This document shows positions 14,651 through 17,423 of a DNA stretch of 17,423 nt, piece by piece. Numbering within the stretch: position 1 is the first letter of the stretch; each line of letters starts with the position of its first letter. The notes beneath the pieces were generated by a model that ran no database searches, was not told the DNA's origin, and worked only from the letters and a program-made list of their open reading frames with translations. Origin of the DNA: Pseudomonadota bacterium (GTDB lineage Bacteria > Pseudomonadota > Gammaproteobacteria > Burkholderiales > SG8-39); contig JAJZUN010000006.1 of assembly GCA_021848555.1 (NCBI GenBank), positions 1-17,423 on the forward strand, in the 5' to 3' direction. The translations under genes and the position numbers were made by a program.

Positions 14651-15340
14651 TCAATAACTTGCGTACAGCTTTTTCTCGTACACAGTCGTGATTTGTGTGC
14701 CGTCCCATCTATAGCCGAAGTGCGGGCCCTGAATACAGTTCGACAAGGCAGGCGGCCGAAATACGGCAACGCAGGTTCCGCCTGCATGCCGCACGCTGTC
14801 GTAGGCGATGCCATGAGAATTCTTCGTTTTAAGGGAACGGGCCAATGTTTGGCCGGCGGCATAGCTGTCAGGGTCATAAACATCGGCGAGATCATCGCGA
14901 CCGCGGATATCGTGCAGCTCAGCGTCGAGGTCGGCGAGATAGGTGCGCATGTCCAGCTCTATCGGATCCTCCCGGGTCATCGCGAGAAATCGCGCCCGGT
15001 GATAGCGGGTCTCGGCGATCGCGGTCGCCAGCGTGTGCCCGGCGTAATACACGCCGTAGCTTCCGTCGCTGAAGCGGCTGCCTTCGGGATTCAAGTGCGT
15101 AAACGCCGCCATGATCGGCGTCGTTCCCGGGCCCGCAATGCGGTCCTCGGGCGGGATGATCGATATGTCTCCCGCTTCCTGCCGCAAGCGCGGGTTGGTC
15201 AGATTCTCGACCGCGAACACGGCAGCCAGATCCGCGGGATCGGCGACGCGATCGTAGACACCTATCGGCGGAAACTGACTGGGGATCAGCCGATAGCACG
15301 GTTTCCAAGTTACTTTGGACACTCCGGGAATCACGCCCAC
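14651..15340 (-). CDS. RES-domain toxin of a toxin-antitoxin pair
   Basis: The protein (up to 229 residues) is a RES domain, with WKPCYRLIPSQFPP (Arg17) near the start. RFSDGSYGVYYAGHTLATAIAETRYHR (89-115, with Arg89 and Glu110) and GIAYDSVRHAGGTCVAVFRPP (177-197, with Ser182) follow. These supply the conserved Arg, Glu and Ser that name the family. Characterised RES toxins (MbcT, ParT) attack NAD+ or ADP-ribosylate a host enzyme through an ADP-ribosyltransferase-like fold. The start is GTG; the one at 15340 overlaps the antitoxin gene by ten bases, and a second at 15334 would give a four-base GTGA overlap. Either way translation is coupled to the antitoxin gene. The pair is intact. Confidence 0.88.
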   Translation of the reverse strand: MGVIPGVSKVTWKPCYRLIPSQFPPIGVYDRVADPADLAAVFAVENLTNPRLRQEAGDISIIPPEDRIAGPGTTPIMAAFTHLNPEGSRFSDGSYGVYYAGHTLATAIAETRYHRARFLAMTREDPIELDMRTYLADLDAELHDIRGRDDLADVYDPDSYAAGQTLARSLKTKNSHGIAYDSVRHAGGTCVAVFRPPALSNCIQGPHFGYRWDGTQITTVYEKKLYASY

Positions 15341-15753
15341 CCGCCGCGCTGTGCGTCCAGGTACTGGCGCACGATGTAGAGATCCGCAACCTGGCCGGAA
15401 AGCATGCGCGCGAGGGCGCTGCGTCCCCCGAACAGCGGCGCCGCGTTAGGCTTTTTGATCCAGGCGTCAGCGGCATCGGGGACGGGCAGCAATACCTGGA
15501 GCGCCGAGTAGATGCCGAAAATATAGGACAGCCGTTCCAGCGTGTCCTGAGACAGCGCCGCGCTTTCGCCCTGTTTCCAGCGATAGAACGTGGACCTCGG
15601 AGGATTACCCAGCAGCTTTATCTGCTCCTTGTTGCTCAGCCCCCATGCCGCCAGGATGCGAAATACCGTGCGCAAGGCCGGCCGGGAAACTTCCTTGGCG
15701 CTGACTGGGGTAGTCGTTTGTAATGATGTGGCTTCCACGATCGATGGTCCCAT
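15331..15753 (-). CDS. Xre/MbcA/ParS-type antitoxin (DUF2384)
   Basis: The 140-residue protein has a helix-turn-helix-like N-terminal half (about 27-62: LRTVFRILAAWGLSNKEQIKLLG, then STFYRWKQGE). A C-terminal toxin-binding domain follows (about 68-138), containing LERLSYIFGIYSALQVLL, APLFGGRSALARML and VRQYLDAQRGGW, as in DUF2384/MbcA-ParS-Xre antitoxins that cap RES toxins. It is the first gene of the pair and overlaps the toxin gene. No strong ribosome binding site precedes the ATG, and the predicted transcript leader is only about ten bases. By analogy with the family it should repress its own promoter, and a small inverted repeat overlaps the -10 box. Confidence 0.87.
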   Translation of the reverse strand: MGPSIVEATSLQTTTPVSAKEVSRPALRTVFRILAAWGLSNKEQIKLLGNPPRSTFYRWKQGESAALSQDTLERLSYIFGIYSALQVLLPVPDAADAWIKKPNAAPLFGGRSALARMLSGQVADLYIVRQYLDAQRGGWA

Positions 15754-15763
15754 AATGGACGCT

Positions 15764-15799
15764 ACTATCAGAATAGTCCCACTCTGGAGTTTTTGCCAG
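15764..15799 (-). promoter_or_regulatory. Promoter and putative operator of the RES/Xre pair
   Basis: On the minus strand CTGGCA (15794-15799) and TATTCT (15770-15775) are 18 bases apart. The perfect dyad ACTAT-CAGA-ATAGT (15764-15777) overlaps the -10 box, a suitable place for autorepression by the antitoxin. Confidence 0.45.
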
Positions 15800-16061
15800 C
15801 CATTTTCGCCCGCCTGGCGCTTTCAGCGGGCCGGCGCATTTGGCCTGCGGCAGGCGCATACAAAAAGCAGGCAGGGCGCCTGCTGCAATACGCACTGATT
15901 TCATGGAGGAATTTGCAGTGGCGCGCGCCGCCATGCCTACGAATTTTGTACTTCAAGACCAAGCGCCGGCGCGATCGGCCGGACAGGCGGCCGCGAGGCT
16001 TGAGCCGCAAGCAGAGGATTACATGAGGATTTCGAAGAAATATGCGGCGGATTTTCGCGTC

Positions 16062-16077
16062 TGGCACGGTGTATGCG
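16062..16077 (+). promoter_or_regulatory. Possible sigma-54 promoter of the two-helix membrane protein gene
   Basis: TGGCAC, five bases, then ATGCG: the -24 element is perfect and GG and GC are exactly ten bases apart, but the -12 element has two mismatches to TTGCW. Transcription would begin near 16088, 30 bases before the ATG at 16118. Confidence 0.4.
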
Positions 16078-16117
16078 TTGGATAGGGTGAGCAACAACGA
16101 ACCACACGGAGAGAATC

Positions 16118-16489
16118 ATGAGGACCTACACCAACACCCTGACGATGACCGCCCCGGAACTCCTGCTTGCGAATCTGGAAGCCGCCGCGGAAAAATTCAA
16201 CACCGCTACCGAGCACGTCACGCTGGCCACGAAGACTGTGGTCATGCTCGCCGCTGCCCCGCTGCTCGGACTGCTGTTCGTCCTGGCGCTCCCTGTAGTC
16301 AGCGTCGCGCTGACCGCTTATTACGGCGCGCGGTTGATTGCAGTCCACTGGGCCGCGATCGCCAAGCATGTGAAAAACGTGGCGCTGTTCTTCGCCGCCC
16401 CCTTCGTCGGACTGGCCTACATCATCGTCCTTCCGTTCGCCGGCTTCGGCGCGGTGTGCTACTACGGGATGAAAGCCGCCAGGAAATAG
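16118..16489 (+). CDS. Membrane protein with internal 47-residue duplication
   Basis: The 123-residue protein is not recognised. After a polar, helix-prone N-terminus (1-38) come two hydrophobic segments (about 41-66 and 88-113), each ending in a YYG motif. They align without gaps at a spacing of 47 residues: Lys39/Lys86, Pro48/Pro95, Gly51/Gly98, Leu58-Pro59/Leu105-Pro106 and Tyr68-Tyr69-Gly70/Tyr115-Tyr116-Gly117. Each unit has the pattern AAPxxGLxxxxxLPx8YYG. This suggests gene duplication giving two similar membrane helices. GGAGA five bases before the ATG supports the start. A GC-rich hairpin follows the stop. The role is unknown; a stress or envelope function under sigma-54 control is speculation. 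Confidence 0.75.
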   Translation: MRTYTNTLTMTAPELLLANLEAAAEKFNTATEHVTLATKTVVMLAAAPLLGLLFVLALPVVSVALTAYYGARLIAVHWAAIAKHVKNVALFFAAPFVGLAYIIVLPFAGFGAVCYYGMKAARK

Positions 16490-16522
16490 CGCGCCCCCCG
16501 GCTGAGTCTAGCTGGCGATGCG

Positions 16523-16540
16523 GCGGCCCTAAGGGGCCGC
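16523..16540 (+). terminator. GC-rich hairpin after the two-helix membrane protein gene
   Basis: GCGGCCC (16523-16529), loop TAAG, GGGCCGC (16534-16540), 34 bases after the stop codon and followed by a short TTC. A strong stem with a poor T-run; likely terminator. Confidence 0.5.
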
Positions 16541-16562
16541 TTCGCGCATGTGCGGACAGAAT

Positions 16563-16602
16563 GCGAAACGCGAACTCCGCAGACCCGCTTATCGCGTTTC
16601 GC
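16563..16602 (-). terminator. 11-bp inverted repeat spanning the IclR stop codon
   Basis: GCGAAACGCGA (16563-16573) is the exact reverse complement of 16592-16602, with an 18-base loop. One arm encodes the last residues of the IclR protein and the stop codon follows directly in the loop. It may end or stabilise the IclR message, though no U-tract follows. Confidence 0.45.
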
Positions 16603-17422
16603 GTTCCCCTGCCTGCCACGCAGCGGCAATGTCCTTGGCAAGCCGCAGCAGCTTAGGCGCATAGCGCGCAACTTGCGCGTCGGTTTCCGCATCGGATGAC
16701 GGGAAGCTGATATTCAGGGAGTAGATCGTTCGGTCAGGCGCTATCAGCGGCGCCGCAATCGATACCATGCCGGGCTGCCAGGCGGCCACGCAGTAACCTT
16801 TGGCGGCCAGGGCGGCGAAGGCTTGCGCGATCTGCGTTTGCACCTTGGCCCAGCCGCGGGTGTATTTCGCGGCGATATGCTGCAGAATCCGCTGGCGTGC
16901 AGCCTTGTCCAGCGCGAACAGGTAGCTGCGGCCCAAGGACGTCAATTCCATGGGCGTGCGCGAGCCGGGAACTATCCTTCTGAATATGCCGCGCCGGCTT
17001 TCCCGGACCGATTCCAGATAGACCATTTCGAAATGGTCGGCGACCGCCAGGCCGACATTGATGCTCTCTCCCTCGGCGACATTTTTCATCAGCGGCAGCG
17101 CCAGGTCCAGGGCTGGCACATCATCGCGAAACACCTGTGCGAGGCTGAGAAACACCGCGGTCAGCCGATAGGCGCGACTCTCCATGTCGTACGCGAGAAA
17201 GCCGCTGTCCACCAGCGACCGCGTCAGGCGGCTTACCGTCGGGCGAGGCAGCCCGGCGCGCTCGGCCAAATCCGCGTTGGTGAGCAGCGAGCCCCCGGAA
17301 CGAAACGCCCGAAGCAGGAGCAAGCCCCGCTCCAGCGATTGACTTCCGGGAGTCTCCCGAACGAAACGGCCGACCTCCCTGGTGAGCCGCCGGGAAGACG
17401 TTCTGGTGAATGTTTTCGTCCT
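16589..17422 (-). CDS. IclR-family transcriptional regulator, start beyond the window
   Basis: The frame stays open to the right edge without a stop or a usable start codon, so the first residues are missing; 277 residues are visible. The N-terminal winged HTH reads SQSLERGLLLLRAF, then LTNADLAERAGLPRPTVSRLTRSLVDSGFL. The effector domain follows with VGLAVADHFEMVYLES, MELTSLGRSYLFAL and GMVSIAAPLIAPDRTIYSLNISFP, which carry typical IclR ligand-domain patterns. Reading SQSLERG upstream of the first internal TTG shows that a start at 17323 would cut the HTH and is wrong. IclR proteins bind small metabolites and control neighbouring catabolic genes; the target is probably outside the window to the right. 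Confidence 0.92.
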   Translation of the reverse strand, partial: RTKTFTRTSSRRLTREVGRFVRETPGSQSLERGLLLLRAFRSGGSLLTNADLAERAGLPRPTVSRLTRSLVDSGFLAYDMESRAYRLTAVFLSLAQVFRDDVPALDLALPLMKNVAEGESINVGLAVADHFEMVYLESVRESRRGIFRRIVPGSRTPMELTSLGRSYLFALDKAARQRILQHIAAKYTRGWAKVQTQIAQAFAALAAKGYCVAAWQPGMVSIAAPLIAPDRTIYSLNISFPSSDAETDAQVARYAPKLLRLAKDIAAAWQAGERETR

Positions 17423-17423
17423 G

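Larger units (their letters stand above)
15754..16117. other. Intergenic region with toxin-antitoxin promoter and possible sigma-54 site
   Basis: This 364-base stretch separates the divergent antitoxin gene and the two-helix membrane protein gene. It contains the minus-strand promoter with operator-like dyad near 15764-15799 and a possible sigma-54 promoter at 16062-16077. A 60-codon plus-strand frame at 15903-16085 has mixed third-base composition and no known domain, and is not called as a gene. Confidence 0.5.

Noticed and set aside
17323..17423. IclR regulator starting at the TTG at 17323
   Set aside because: The frame upstream reads SQSLERG, the usual beginning of the IclR HTH, and stays open to the window edge, so the gene is cut by the window rather than starting here.

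Overview
The window is GC-rich, bacterial and densely coded on both strands. The gene content suggests a betaproteobacterium, probably Burkholderiales or a relative. It includes a decayed Bug/TctC-type solute-binding protein, a bactofilin with a PIN protein and a trypsin-fold/PDZ protein, a RhlG-like SDR, a YbaK-type deacylase and a RES/Xre toxin-antitoxin pair. The taxonomic call is inference from gene content; no rRNA or other phylogenetic marker is present.

Layout. The left edge (1-74) holds a perfect 19-bp inverted repeat and a second hairpin. Positions 134-2305 (minus) read bactofilin, then a PIN-domain protein, then an HtrA-like protein whose catalytic triad appears to be lost and which has no signal peptide. 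A C45/acyltransferase-like Ntn hydrolase (2639-3778, plus) converges on a small ABM/YgiN-type monooxygenase (3790-4098, minus). The latter diverges from a D-2-hydroxyacid dehydrogenase (4340-5347). An 843-base stretch without a convincing gene (5348-6190) ends in a close match to a sigma-54 promoter driving a stand-alone receiver-domain protein (6191-6676). Two SDR oxidoreductases follow (6954-7808 and 7993-8802), closed by a terminator.

On the minus strand, a beta-hydroxyacid dehydrogenase and a PhzF-family protein form a tight pair (10633 to 8922). To their right is a decay zone: the C-terminal third of a Bug-type solute-binding protein (10672-11148), then a half GGDEF domain with a degenerate active site (11325-11753). 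Next on the plus strand come a YbaK-type deacylase (11900-12394) with its own promoter and terminator, a DHH phosphoesterase (12663-13589) and a hotdog thioesterase (13700-14140). A small membrane protein (14152-14418, minus) converges on the thioesterase.

The right end carries a RES toxin with its DUF2384-type antitoxin (15753 to 14651, minus) and a two-helix membrane protein built from an internal 47-residue repeat (16118-16489, plus), which may also have a sigma-54 promoter. Last is an IclR regulator whose start lies beyond the right edge. I see no tRNA, rRNA, CRISPR array, intact transposase or phage module. The most notable items are the dead protease-fold protein in the bactofilin cluster, the sigma-54 promoter of the receiver-only protein, and the internally duplicated membrane protein.
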